Assembly (NCBI GenBank): GCA_934045905.1
Contig: OW203769.1
Span: forward strand, 31,623,345-31,687,344
Reading direction: 5' to 3'
DNA from: Leuctra nigra
Lineage: Eukaryota; Arthropoda; Insecta; Plecoptera; Leuctridae
DNA length: 64,000 nucleotides
This document shows positions 23,179-34,328 of this stretch, piece by piece; position 1 is the first letter of the stretch; each line of letters opens with the position of its first letter. The notes under the pieces are model-generated. The model made no database searches. It saw only the letters and a program-made list of their open reading frames with translations, and had not been told where the DNA came from. The translations under genes were made by a program, and so were the position numbers.

Positions 23179-23801
23179 CACCGCGTAGAGAACAGCTATC
23201 TTCACACTATTAAGCTTACGGTGTGAACACTTCAATGATCTACCATTGGCTCCCGTGAATACGGACTACGGGTGGAATACGCAGAAAAAATGCTATAAAA
23301 TCGACCCTTGGTCAGTCTGCACCCTAGCCGATCGCAGCGCTAAGTTCGCTGGTGGCGATCCCGGAACTAATGTAGGCAGTCATTTTATTTCTTGAGTGAT
23401 AGTCAATGGCGCGAGCTGTCAAATGCCGTCTTTTAGGTTATTTGCTGTTTGGTGAATAATAAGTAAGTGAAAATGCTTGTATTACATGTTAATTATTACA
23501 ATCAATAAACTAAACACATTTTTACACTGATATCAACCCTTTAATTTCATCTGATCGTTATCCAAGTTGTTTAAGTTCTAATTTATACATTTGATTTTGA
23601 ATTAACCCGCTAAAATTCAGATTAGTTCGATTTTCTAACACCAACCATGGTGCTTAGAGAGCGCTGCGAACGGCTGGTAGCCGCAGCCAATCCACTCTAT
23701 AGACCTGGCCATATTTAGCATTGGAGCCTGTTTCACGTCTCAAGCCCATCTGATCCCACCTATAATTTAATAGTGTGAAGATAGCTGTTCTCTACGCGGT
23801 G
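23179..23801. mobile_element. TIR element with 7-bp target duplication
   Basis: Perfect or near-perfect 34-bp TIRs starting CACCGCGTAGAGAACAGC (23179-23212 and 23768-23801). The flanks carry the same 7 bases CATTTTC (23172-23178 and 23802-23808). At 623 bp with no transposase it is a non-autonomous DNA transposon. The intact TIRs suggest recent mobility relative to neighbouring elements. Confidence 0.85.
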
Positions 23802-23809
23802 CATTTTCT

Positions 23810-24249
23810 GGGCTCATTATTCTCTAACTGACTTCACTCGACATCTCGTACGATATCTTCTCGCTGCCACAAGAATTAGCATTACAGTTTAATGTAAACT
23901 CTGGGAGAAAGTTAGAGAATCACCCATCTGATACGTAATCACGTTTGTAACACGCTACAAACTGTTGCAAAGCCACGAATGTACAGTTTTTCAAATTCAG
24001 TTCCGTTGCTTTGAAAGAAAATCGCGATTCCATTTCGCTGACTTGACGTTTTGGTACTCAAATAGATTCTATAAAATGGTGCGTCATGATAAAAGATTGA
24101 AATGTGATTGTGTAATTGGAGTAGAAGAAGGTCGGAAGTCCAATATCTCCATTTCCACACATTTGGAATCATTTATAATTAAATATGGAATGAAGTACAG
24201 AAACACAATTACATTGATGCAGTTGCCAGGTACGCACTCTGTAATTTAC
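23810..24249. other. Non-coding stretch, no gene seen
   Basis: A 128-codon frame covers this stretch and beyond, but it lacks a proper start, runs into an inverted-repeat arm and shows no domain. Confidence 0.4.
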
Positions 24250-25085
24250 CTCTGTCACCTGCAGGTCGTGGTTTTGTCATGTTGGCAGACGTGTGAAGCT
24301 GGCTCTGTTAGATGTTTACTTCGTCAGCTAATTGCTATTTCCACTCACTAATTAGAGCTAATGACAGAGTTGTTTGTGTCAAGTTTAATGACTCGAACTG
24401 TACTTGTGGCGATGGCAGAGACATCTATCAACACACTTCAGACCAAAGCATATCACGTGACTTTAATTCTCTACATCCGATGAAAAAAAATAGTTACCTA
24501 TGATACATTCCTTACATCGTTCATGTTGGGATATCCAATACAAATTATGCAGGAATTTCACTGCATTCTGGAGCTTATCAATATTTTCAGTTATTTTCGC
24601 AGTTCTTCTCTGCGTAGATTAGTTCCAACAGATTTGTTCTGCACCAAAGAGGGCTGCAAAGACATGAATCATGCATTCAAATCATGAAATCATGAATGAG
24701 TTCACGTCTACACCCTACGACCATATTAGAAGCATTGTTGTACTCTGTCAGGTTTCCCTGCAATCTGGTAAAATGTACAGCTGTCACGGGGTTTAATTTG
24801 ACCTTGATATGATGCATTACGTTCCCACGAGACGGCGCTCCTTGCCAGTTTACATCGACGACGATCCCAAACAAAGAAGCACTTGCCATGAACAGAGCTC
24901 ATAAACTTGTTCAATCACACAAGTACCGTTCACGTCATTGAGAGATCAGGAACTTGACGCAAAGAACTCTGTCATTAACTCTAATTAGTGATAGCAATTA
25001 GCTGACCGAGTACAGTGTCCAGCTCACACGCCTGCCAACGTGACAAACCACGACATTCTGTAGGTGATGAAGGTCATACATGGAG
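24250..25085. mobile_element. Diverged element with ~130-bp inverted ends
   Basis: Positions 24250-24385 match the reverse complement of about 24953-25085: GTCGTGGTTTTGTCA, TTGGCAGACGTGTGA, GTCAGCTAATTGCTAT, CTAATTAGAG, TAATGACAGAGTT. A 14-base segment is present only in the left arm. The centre (~570 bp) has no ORF with protein character. Confidence 0.75.
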
Positions 25086-25117
25086 TGCATCGGGTATTGA
25101 GGTCACAACAGCTGACA

Positions 25118-25130
25118 AGGTCATAGGTCA
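25118..25130 (+). promoter_or_regulatory. Perfect DR1 nuclear-receptor-type site
   Basis: AGGTCATAGGTCA is two AGGTCA half-sites spaced by one base, the DR1 arrangement bound by RXR/USP and HNF4-type receptors. Single AGGTCA half-sites also occur at about 25074 and 25100. There is no nearby gene to regulate, so function is only a possibility. Confidence 0.3.
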
Positions 25131-26397
25131 TAAGGGGACGCAATTACAAAACCACAGTCAGCTGACTCTATGTTAAAGAGTGAAGCAAGCAACAAGGTAC
25201 AGTTACCAGCTTGACGCAACCACATAGAAAACAACTGTTCATTATCAAGGTCACTTTGTTGGCAGCCATGTTGGATAATGAAGGGCAATTGCGATGATAA
25301 TTAACTAATTAACTTGAGTTTATACAGTATAAGAGGCGACGCAAGCGGGAGAATACGAAACTAGTTCAAATCATCAAAATAGCTTATTAAAAACAAAGTA
25401 AAGCACTTGTAATAAAATATGAACTAACATTTAGACGGTAAAGAGTGGTTCATTTAGTTGACAGAGAATCATTAGCAACATCAATCATATTGCGGAATAC
25501 AACAATTCTATGTGTTTATGCACATGGAAAGACGCAGCTGTTAATTACGTTCTTTTTGTTTTTTAGACAGCCATCTGTCCAAATCGATTTGTTATTCGTA
25601 TTTATGCTATAATTACTCATGAACAATACTTTCCTTATCGCGCGCACAAACATGTCCAATCGGCTGAAGTAAAAGCGCAGCTGTTAAGTTTCCCGACAAT
25701 ATAGCTGTGTTGGTATCAATAAGCGAGGAAACAAGACTACTGACAGTCAATCAGATCTATTCGACGATCGGTTTTGCTTTGGCCGAGTGTTTTGTGCTCA
25801 ACCTCTGGCGCCGCTAGTGAAGGAAATCGGAAACTTTGGCTGGAGATCTTCATTTGTTTTATCTCTCATTGGCCGTGACCTAGCAACCGGTCAATTGTCA
25901 ACAAATATCTGAAATAGCTCGGAATCAGTACACGGAAGGGCGCAAATCAAAATGTGCATCAGATTCAGTCAAATTGTGTACACGCCATTACAATTTTCAT
26001 AGCGAAATAACTTTCTTTACTTTTAGCGTCCTGCCAAAGTTACAGATTTCTTAAAATGACGCCTACATGATGCCTACAGTGTGGCAGCAGAGCAAGCTCA
26101 GGGCAAACATGAATTAGTAACACCTAGGAGGTTGAGAAAAAGTAGTAGAGCTTGAATGTTGTTAAAAAGTTAAGGGTATTCGTGCCGCTCAGTTGGTCCT
26201 ACTGCATGGTTAATGTAACGCCTGTCAGGTGAGGTTAAGGTGGTTGGGCTGATCGACCTCTAGCCTGCTGAAGAGCCCACAAAACATTCATTGTTAAATA
26301 TCATTTTGCATCATTTCTCTAACATTCCATCAACTATATTTATGTATAAAATACTATTTTTTGGCATTAAGTATTTTGGTATCCTGTAACTTGCAAC

Positions 26398-26495
26398 TGT
26401 TATTTTTAAAGATCGAAATGATTTTCTAGTGACATCGGTATGCACAAGAAAATCATTTCGATGTTGGTTTTGGTCTCTAACTTTAAAAATAACAC
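26398..26495. repeat. Imperfect hairpin
   Basis: ATCGAAATGATTTTCT (26412) pairs with its complement ending at 26462 across a ~20-base loop. GTTATTTTTAAAG on the left pairs with CTTTAAAAATAAC on the right beyond an internal bulge of the right strand. A small MITE or a foldable non-coding RNA are both possible. Confidence 0.55.
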
Positions 26496-27900
26496 ACGTT
26501 GATATGTTTTCAATTATCATCTGTCAGAAAATAAGTTTTTTGTTCAAATCTAACGATACACAAAAACTTAATATTCCCTTATAAAGCGATTTTACTTGGC
26601 TGCCAGAAGATAACATGGAGGAGGCAACTCAATTTATCTCAGAAACCAGACACGAGAAGTTTTTTGTAGAGGGTTTGTGTGTGACATGATTATCAATAGT
26701 ACACAAAATATTACGAAGATCTGAGACCTGACCAGATATTTGCAGCTAAACAGTTCACGTACAAAACACGCTAACTTCCTTCGAACAGCAAGATTAAGAG
26801 TTGGAGTTTAATTGATTCGAAAATTGGTTAACGAAAGTTGGTTAAGTTGGTTAATTGATTTGAAAGACCGCTCAAAGCATAAATATATTGGGAAATGTAT
26901 ACACTTTACCAACTTTTACAGTCATCAAAAGTCCACTCAAAGGGAATCGTGCTCAAAACCTGACACTTGCTATGGGAGTCTGCCGAATAACATATTTATT
27001 TCTCAGAATGTTGAATGCCTGCTCATTATCACTCATTGATCATGACATCATAAGAAGATGCTAACCAAAATATTCAGAAGTGCGAAACAAGCATTTTCTT
27101 TGATGGAAATATGGTCAGTAGGTGGGATATTCTTAACAGATTATAAAGCCCTGATAGGTACTTGGTCAAAGTAAAAGCGGTTCGAAAGAAACTGATCATC
27201 AGAACAAGATTTGATGGCCTCATCCAGTGAAGTCTATGCTAACGGCCCTAAGTCAAAGAACTACAAACTCCAGTTGTCAGTGAGTTTGTTTCACACAAAT
27301 GTTGACAACTCTACAAATTGCAAATTAATAAATAACCTAAACCTTCCTCCAAGGAACCTCAACATTCACACACTCGCTGCATTATTGACCGCGATGAACT
27401 GAGTAAATTGAAGGATTAATAACGAAACCTAATCTCACTCCAGAGAGCAGCTAACTTTGTTCAGTCTCTAAAGTGTCTCGTGCCAGTTCTCGTGGCAGGA
27501 GACAGTGAATGGTCGTGGCAGTAGACTGGTTGTAATTGCATCACGGCTTCCTAGAGCGCTCGCCACTCAGACTCCATCTAGCGGGCTGTCACGGCAGACT
27601 AGATCGCAAGCGAGTGCAGTTTACTTCAACATGCACTGACAGAACACGGCTGGAGTCAACTTAGTGGATCAAGGTCAATGGAGTCACAATGCATTAAATA
27701 ATTAATTCAATTAAGTGGCTTGAATTGTTCTCCTGGAATCAGGGAGTGAGTGATACTAAATTATTGGCGGAGAAGGATGAGTGGGAGGAGGGGGAGAAGA
27801 CAAAGAAGTACTAACAGCATAGAATATTCTACAGCTAGATGCTAATGGGCTTGTTCACGCGAAGCTATTACAGATCGCGCTAGTTCTGAGCTTACTGTCA

Positions 27901-27944
27901 GTGCCTTCTTGATACACTCTCTATAGAGAGCATTAAGAAGGCAC
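27901..27944. repeat. Compact hairpin
   Basis: GTGCCTTCTT pairs with AAGAAGGCAC, and a central palindrome CTCTCTATAGAGAG pairs with itself. The whole forms a 44-base hairpin with small internal loops. No tRNA or known small RNA match is recognised. Confidence 0.55.
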
Positions 27945-28172
27945 ATGAAACAAAAATCTCTGCTTGCTATGGCAACAGATTGACGTTTTGTTTATTGAAT
28001 TTTTATAAAGTGAAAATAAAGGAAGATGAATAAAGTAAAAGTGATTTCAATGCATGAATAGTAAGTAATTGAAACTAGTTTAACATAAAAGGTGAATACA
28101 TGTGATTTTCAACATAATGAACATAAGAGTTAAACATCATCATCATCATCATCTTCATGTTGTACAACGTCT

Positions 28173-29799
28173 CCTACTACAGCTGGTGGCATGTGTGGAA
28201 TGTGACACTGCACGCGCGACATCTGGCGGGGCGGCCTAGTAGTACATGGACTGTGTTATCGGCAATCACTAATCAGTGTCCAACTAATGCCACGTGCTAG
28301 TGAGCAGGATTACAGCTGGTGGCATGTGTGGGACGTAACACTACACGCGCGACATCTGGCGGGGCGGCCTAGTAGTACATGGACTGTGTTATCGGCAATC
28401 ACTAATCAGTGTCCAACTAATGCCACGTGCTAGTGAGCAGGATTACAGCTGGTGGCATGTGTGGGATGTGACACTGCACGCGCGACATCTGGCGGGGCGG
28501 CCTAGTAGTACATGGACTATGTTATCGGCAATCACTAATCAGTGTCCAACTAATGCCACGTGCTAGTGAGCAGGATTACAGCTGGTGGCATGTGTGGGAT
28601 GTGACACTGCACGCGCGACATCTGGCGGGGCGGCCTAGTAGTACATGGACTGTGTTATCGGCAATCACTAATCAGTGTCCAACTAATGCCACGTGCTAGT
28701 GAGCAGGATTACAGCTGGTGGCATGTGTGGGACGTAACACTACACGCGCGACATCTGGCGGGGCGGCCTAGTAGTACATGGACTGTGTTATCGGCAATCA
28801 CTAATCAGTGTCCAACTAATGCCACGTGCTAGTGAGCAGGATTACAGCTGGTGGCATGTGTGGGATGTGACACTGCACGCGCGACATCTGGCGGGGCGGC
28901 CTAGTAGTACATGGACTGTGTTATCGGCAATCACTAATCAGTGTCCAACTAATGCCACGTGCTAGTGAGCAGGATTACAGCTGGTGGCATGTGTGGGACG
29001 TGACACTGCACGCGCGACATCTGGCGGGGCGGCCTAGTAGTACTGTGACTGTGTTATCGGCAATCACTAATCAGTGTCCAACTAATGCCACGTGCTAGTG
29101 AGCAGGATTACAGCTGGTGGCATGTGTGGGACGTGACACTGCACGCGCGACATCTGGCGGGGCGGCCTAGTAGTACATGGACTGTGTTATCGGCAATCAC
29201 TAATCAGTGTCCAACTAATGCCACGTGCTAGTGAGCAGGATTACAGCTGGTGGCATGTGTGGGATATGACACTACACGCGCGACATCTGGCGGGGCGGCC
29301 TAGTAGTACATGGACTGTGTTATCGGCAATCACTAATCAGTGTCCAACTAATGCCACGTGCTAGTGAGCAGGATTACAGCTGGTGGCATGTGTGGGATGT
29401 GACACTGCACGCGCGACATCTGGCGGGGCGGCCTAGTAGTACATGGACTGTGTTATCGGCAATCACTAATCAGTGTCCAACTAATGCCACGTGCTAGTGA
29501 GCAGGATTACAGCTGGTGGCATGTGTGGGATATGACACTACACGCGCGACATCTGGCGGGGCGGCCTAGTAGTACATGGACTGTGTTATCGGCAATCACT
29601 AATCAGTGTCCAACTAATGCCACGTGCTAGTGAGCAGGATTACAGCTGGTGGCATGTGTGGGACGTGACACTACAAGCGCGACATCTGGCGGGGCGGCCT
29701 AGTAGTACATGGACTGTGTTATCGGCAATCACTAATCAGTGTCCAACTAATGCCACGTGCTAGTGAGCAGGATTACAGCTGGTGGCATGTGTGGGATAT
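28173..29799. repeat. 133-bp tandem satellite, 12 units plus partial
   Basis: AGCTGGTGGCATGTG recurs at 28181, 28314, 28447 and then exactly every 133 bases to 29777, where the array breaks off. Units are nearly identical, varying mainly in GGATGTGACACTGC against GGACGTAACACTAC, and ACATGG against ACTGTG in one unit. Each unit has one CACGTG and one CAGCTG E-box and the GC-rich string CATCTGGCGGGGCGG. A short CAT run (28137-28157) precedes it. No spacers and no coding potential. Confidence 0.97.
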
Positions 29800-31273
29800 C
29801 AATATGTACCTTCGCACGCGGCTTGATCACGTCAGAACTAACAATATTGTTTAATTAGCCGGGATCTGTTTGCGTTTCTGTTGTCGCGGCGACACAGGTC
29901 ACACAGTGTCTCTGATCACGCTGGAATTGTGCACTCATGTACGACCATTATGTACCTCGGAGGGAGAATGCCCGATGTCCATTCAAGCATCAAGTAATCA
30001 AGCTCTATCAATTGGCATTTGACTGAGGTCAACAAATGCAGTTATATTGAAGTATTCTCTTACACAATGACTCGTGTCACCATTACAAATGGGATTGGAT
30101 GAAGAACTCATCTCATTGAAATGGACTTCCGGCCTTCTACCTCTAAGGTTTGCTGCAATTTGTTTTAACAATATCGTCTGGTTGGTTGGAAAGTCAATAT
30201 CATCCGATCAAGTTGGCATTTTTCAAAATCATCAACACCAACAAAATATATTTTTTCATACATTTCAGCCAAATAAACGCATATTTTTTCATATTTTAAA
30301 ATATTTTTGAAATGTATGCATGTATTTATTTTGTTCTATATCAGCAATGCAAAAGTATTGAATTTTCCACCTGAGGACGGATATTTTCTTGGCACGTTGA
30401 CGGGTCAGATTTATAACTTTATTGAGGTAAATCGATGTATTTTTGAAATGCTAGTGATTCGTAATAAAGAGAAAGATTCCGTACTAAAGTGCCTATACAA
30501 TTTCCCAGGTACCCATTAACCAAGGAAGGAAGAATAGGCCTTCTTTGCCCATTAACTATAAAATATAGTCAATAAAGCAGGGAATCACAGCTATTCTGCG
30601 TGCGATTAAGATGGTGGCAGGCAACAATGAGACGACATCAGTGCAAACTATGAATACTATCGTGAAAGTATTGTGCACATCACCTTTATCAAATCATTAT
30701 GTATATTTGTTGTCAAGGTAAATGTTTGCATATCAATGCGCTACACTGAGCGTTTTCCCCACTGCAATTAACCAACGTCTTCATTATCTTGACTTTGAGG
30801 ATCCCGGACAAATCAGGTGAAGTGAAACAGAAGGGGTCCGAAGTCTGAATCTCGCCATTATAATATTGATCAATGCTTGAACATTAACTGGACATGTAAT
30901 GATTGCATTTAGACATGCGACGTGGTGGAAATGTTCTGATAACACTTCGCACGGGCCGTGTAATGCACAGTGTTGATCCAAATCATTCATCATGAGAAAT
31001 ACCGAGGACTCGAGTCAAACAAACATATGAGTAATTGAAAGAGAAGTCGTAATCAGCATGTAACGCGTACGTGTAATACCACGTGATCATAATAGAAAAG
31101 TAATTCTACAACTCACGTGACCTTTTCACTTCCAAATTTGTCGTTTCAATGTTTTGCGTAATATTACTGTTTCAATGGAATGCTTTTAAGTCCCACAATT
31201 ATCACTCGACACTCTGAAAACGAAGAAAATCTCGTCGCGTATTTCAACTTTTGTATGCTCACGGAATAAGTAA
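29800..31273. other. Non-coding stretch with repeat fragments
   Basis: Weak inverted pairing around 30238-30336 (ACAAAATA..CATACATTTC and complement). Positions 30530-30690 (ACTATAAA, GTGCAAACTATGAATA, AACAATGAGACGACATCA) resemble the inner part of the long family R MITE at 45443-45910. A repeat terminus TGCGCTACACTGAGCG lies at about 30738. No gene. Confidence 0.5.
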
Positions 31274-31380
31274 AAACGGTATTTGAACGAAACGGATTGG
31301 CTGCTGGTCTGGATCCTTGACAATCTCAGTGGTTGAGGCCATCCAACCTTTATAAAACAAACCTTTCGAATACCGTTTAT
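31274..31380 (-). mobile_element. TIR MITE family R, internally deleted copy
   Basis: The left end AAACGGTATTTGAACGAAACG and right end CTTTCGAATACCGTTT are the two family R termini. Only about 107 bp remain, so the middle is deleted. It overlaps a 175-codon minus-strand frame (31186-31713), which argues that frame is not a gene. Confidence 0.7.
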
Positions 31381-32763
31381 TACTCGTTCCAGCCTATTTT
31401 TATTGCAACCGTTCAAAATAAAATAATCTTGACATCCTGGATTTTCATCGATGATATCCTCATAATAAAAAAAGTTGTTGAAAAATACACGATGTCGTTT
31501 TCTCCGCCTATTCATAAGGAATACACTGAGATCACATGCAAGTATGTATCTAGGCAAATGTTCATTGAAACTTATATTCGGCAAAAATATCAAATTTGGA
31601 GGGTGGAAATGTGTTATATTGCTAAATTTTGCAGTAGTTTTAGTGACTGCATTTTGTAAGCAAACTGTATTCGAATCTGATTTGATGATTACATTAGCAT
31701 CAAAAGTTTCCATGCTTTGCTTTCACGTTTACGTCCTTACTGTTATGTTGTGAATGTCTGTATTGTAAGCCATAAGACAAACTTTGCTTTTATTACTGCT
31801 GTTCCCTTTTGTCGTAAATGGGCCATTACAAAGAAAATCCCATCATAAAACAAAAATATACTTTGGTCAGGCTGTATTTTAGCATGATAGTATTTAAAGT
31901 ACTAGGAAGCGGGAATTATAAGTCAATCCCCTAAATATGTTTTGTAAGTGTAAGCTGTAATAAATTTTACGTTATAATAACAAGCATATATCTCTACACT
32001 AACTTGATTGTATTTAAGCGTAAATGGAGTGGAAATAATTTAATAGGTTCAACAATTGATCTACTTCATTGTTGTATTTTTTCTAGCTTGTGATTTTCGG
32101 TCTACTGGATCTCAACAATGGAAAACCACGAACCAATGATTGCATACTTGCAACAATAGGGCGATGCAAAGATAGGACGACAGGTTGGTCACTATTGGCG
32201 CTAATCAAAGTATTTCTTGCTACACAAACCGTATTTTCATAAGAATTGAGAATAAAAAATTGATGTTGATATTTGGTTATTTACCGAAATAGTGGATAAT
32301 TATTAGATACTGTAGTGTAATAGTGATATTTTGATCGTGTAATGACAGCTGTCGGTATGTTTTTTTGTTTCCAAGGCTCTCTTGAAGAGCTCACTTTATA
32401 ATGAAAATATTGAAACAACTGGATTTGATTTAGAAATGGCAATTTCTTCTTACTTTCAAACATGTTATAATACTAGAGTAAAAATGGATATATCTAAACA
32501 GTAGTACGTCTTCTTATGCCTGTCAAAAATGTTTCTTGCGTTGTAGTTTTGAGTTGTCTTGTCTCGATGGTAGCGCCATGCAAGCGGAGGAAAGTTTGGC
32601 AAATGCCCTATCGGTTCAACCGTTACCAACTAGAAGGCCACTTGCATGAACGAGTGCCAACTTCAACTGAATCATTTATGTTGGCATCACGACACTTCCT
32701 AAACATCGCCGCAGCCAAAACGACTCGCGATTTACATCAAGTTTCCCGACAAGTTTTACTGCA
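31381..32763. other. Non-coding stretch, no confident gene
   Basis: AT-rich. A 108-codon frame from ATG 32516 begins with a hydrophobic stretch like a signal peptide, but its end lies inside the next foldback element (see findings). GGTCTACTGGATCTCAACAATGG at about 32100 resembles the CCTACTGGATCTCAAAATTGG text of family H units, so a fragment of that family may be present. Confidence 0.4.
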
Positions 32764-33170
32764 CTTTAAGAGGCAAACGGAAGCGAACGGAAATCGCACG
32801 GTTCGTCATAACGTTTTTTTGAAATTTTGTCTTCCTATTTAATAATTTTAAAAAATCAGATAGTAACGACCCATTACAGCCTAATAGACTAAATAATGCC
32901 GCAAACTGGAGTTCATTATGACCTCAGGTGCGACCTCAAAGTGTTAAATACGATATGTTTATATAAAATAATCGAAAATAATCGTATTTAACACTTTGAG
33001 ATCGTACCAGAGGTCACAATGAACTCCAGTGTGCGGCATTATTTAGTCTATTAGGCCGTAATGGGTCGTTACTATCTGATTTTTTAAAATTATTAAATGG
33101 GAAGACAAAATTTCAAAAAACGCTATGACGAACCGTGCGATTCCCGCTCGCTTCCGTTTGCCTCTTAAGC
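32764..33170. mobile_element. Foldback element, ~190-bp arms
   Basis: The left arm (32764 to about 32957) and right arm (about 32978-33170) are highly complementary: AAGAGGCAAACGGAAGCGA at the outer end and CGTATTTAACACTTTGAG near the loop. The loop is about 20 bases. A separate copy of one arm lies at 33546-33672. No transposase. Confidence 0.88.
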
Positions 33171-33484
33171 GTCAATGTTCCTTCGCTTTTTATGCCGTCA
33201 TATGGACACACAATGCTTCCTTGATATTCAACTCGATTGTCGAACTTTTAGTTCTTACTTATTTATAAGTGAATAGTACTTCTCGACTAAAATATTTTAT
33301 AGGTAGAGAGACAATCAGTTTGCGATTTGTCTACTGCACCCATCACTACAAGATGAGTCTATGGAATGTTATTAGTCTTGTGATTTTTAAACATTCGAAT
33401 AACTTAAAAACGAAGCTGACGGAAGCTGAGCCAAGCTGACCGAAGCTGACCGAACAGCCAATGAAACACAGCCATCTAGACCGC

Positions 33485-33515
33485 TAAAGTTCACTTTAGG
33501 TTAAAGTGAACTTTA
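33485..33515. repeat. Perfect 14-bp hairpin
   Basis: TAAAGTTCACTTTA, three bases, then its exact complement TAAAGTGAACTTTA. It follows a short tandem of GAAGCTGACCG-type units (33409-33450). Likely the relic of a palindromic transposon. Confidence 0.65.
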
Positions 33516-33545
33516 TCTTACTTATCGGGACATGGTGCAACCGGG

Positions 33546-33672
33546 CCTTAGTCTATTAGGCTGTAATGGGTCGTTGCTATCTGATTTTTTTTCAATTCTG
33601 TTAGCGAAGAGAAATGTCAAAAAACCGTTTTGACGAACCATTGAATTTCCGTTCGCTTACCCAGGCCTCTTG
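33546..33672 (+). mobile_element. Solo arm of the 32764-33170 foldback
   Basis: TAGTCTATTAGGCTGTAATG, TCGTTGCTATCTGATTTTT, TTGACGAACCATTGAATTTC and CGTTCGCTTACCCAGGCCTC follow the right arm of 32764-33170 with moderate divergence. The other arm is absent. Confidence 0.75.
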
Positions 33673-33789
33673 ATCCCAATTGTTCCCGCGTGTTGTGACG
33701 TCATACCAGGTGTTCTGCGTCCGCTAGTGTCAGGCTGCAGTGGAATTAGCGGATGCAATTACACCGATAGCGTTGACAGACACGTGGAA

Positions 33790-33813
33790 GGGGGGGGGGG
33801 GGGGGGGGGGGGG
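33790..33813. repeat. Poly-G tract, 24 bases
   Basis: An uninterrupted run of G, followed at once by the palindrome GTTGTCATGACAAC. A strong G-quadruplex candidate. Confidence 0.95.
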
Positions 33814-34037
33814 TTGTCATGACAACGAGAAGAACGAGGTCAGGAAACACAATATTAGTTGACAAAGCGGCCGCCTGTCTCGCGGCGAATTACATTATTC
33901 GACTAGATCAACTCAAATGTCATCTCAAGAGCTGCGTGACGTCAGAGAGCTTTCAATGTTCCAACCCCTTGACATTTCATACTTGTTTGGTGCTGCAAGA
34001 ACGGGCGATGTTGCCGCGTGTTGCAGGCACTTTTGTG

Positions 34038-34328
34038 GATACGATTGGAGACAAAATGGGTTGACGAAATGATTTGGAATTTTAATCATGATTAGACAAA
34101 AGACAAACTTAGGGTTATACTTGGTATCTTTTTAAATTTTTTGCTTTGTTAATTAGTAATAATTAGATGATTTTTGGTGAAAATGGTCTACTTTCTTGTC
34201 TTGCTGGGTGCCGTATGAAATTCAATTTTAAACATGTGCCAAGTGATAACCCTAAGTTTGTCTTTTATCTAATTATGACTAAAATTTGAGATCAATTGGT
34301 TAACGGGTTTGGTCTCCGATCGTATTGG
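34038..34328. mobile_element. Diverged palindromic element
   Basis: The arms are about 34038-34128 and 34238-34328. ATACGATTGGAGAC, AGACAAAAGACAAAC and TTAGGGTTATACTTGG are matched in reverse on the right with scattered changes. The centre is about 110 bp. No ORF. Confidence 0.75.

Larger units (their letters stand above)
25131..28136. other. Long non-coding stretch, no gene seen
   Basis: No frame with domain character. Contents: a hairpin at about 26398-26495 (see below), a family R MITE fragment at about 27180-27245 (TTTGATGGC, AGTGAAGTCT, TGCTAACGG), a remnant of the 122-bp satellite at about 27540-27565, and a hairpin at 27901-27944. Otherwise AT-rich unique sequence. Confidence 0.5.

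Noticed and set aside
23965..24351. 128-codon plus-strand ORF
   Set aside because: Starts at TTG, shows no domain and ends inside an inverted-repeat arm.
26180..26260. GCTCAGTTGGT as a tRNA A box
   Set aside because: No GTTCGA B box follows and the D-arm does not close.
28173..29799. Possible CRISPR or rDNA spacer repeat
   Set aside because: No spacers, no rRNA sequence nearby; a plain satellite.
31186..31713. 175-codon minus-strand ORF
   Set aside because: No domain, AT-driven composition, and it contains an internally deleted family R MITE at 31274-31380.
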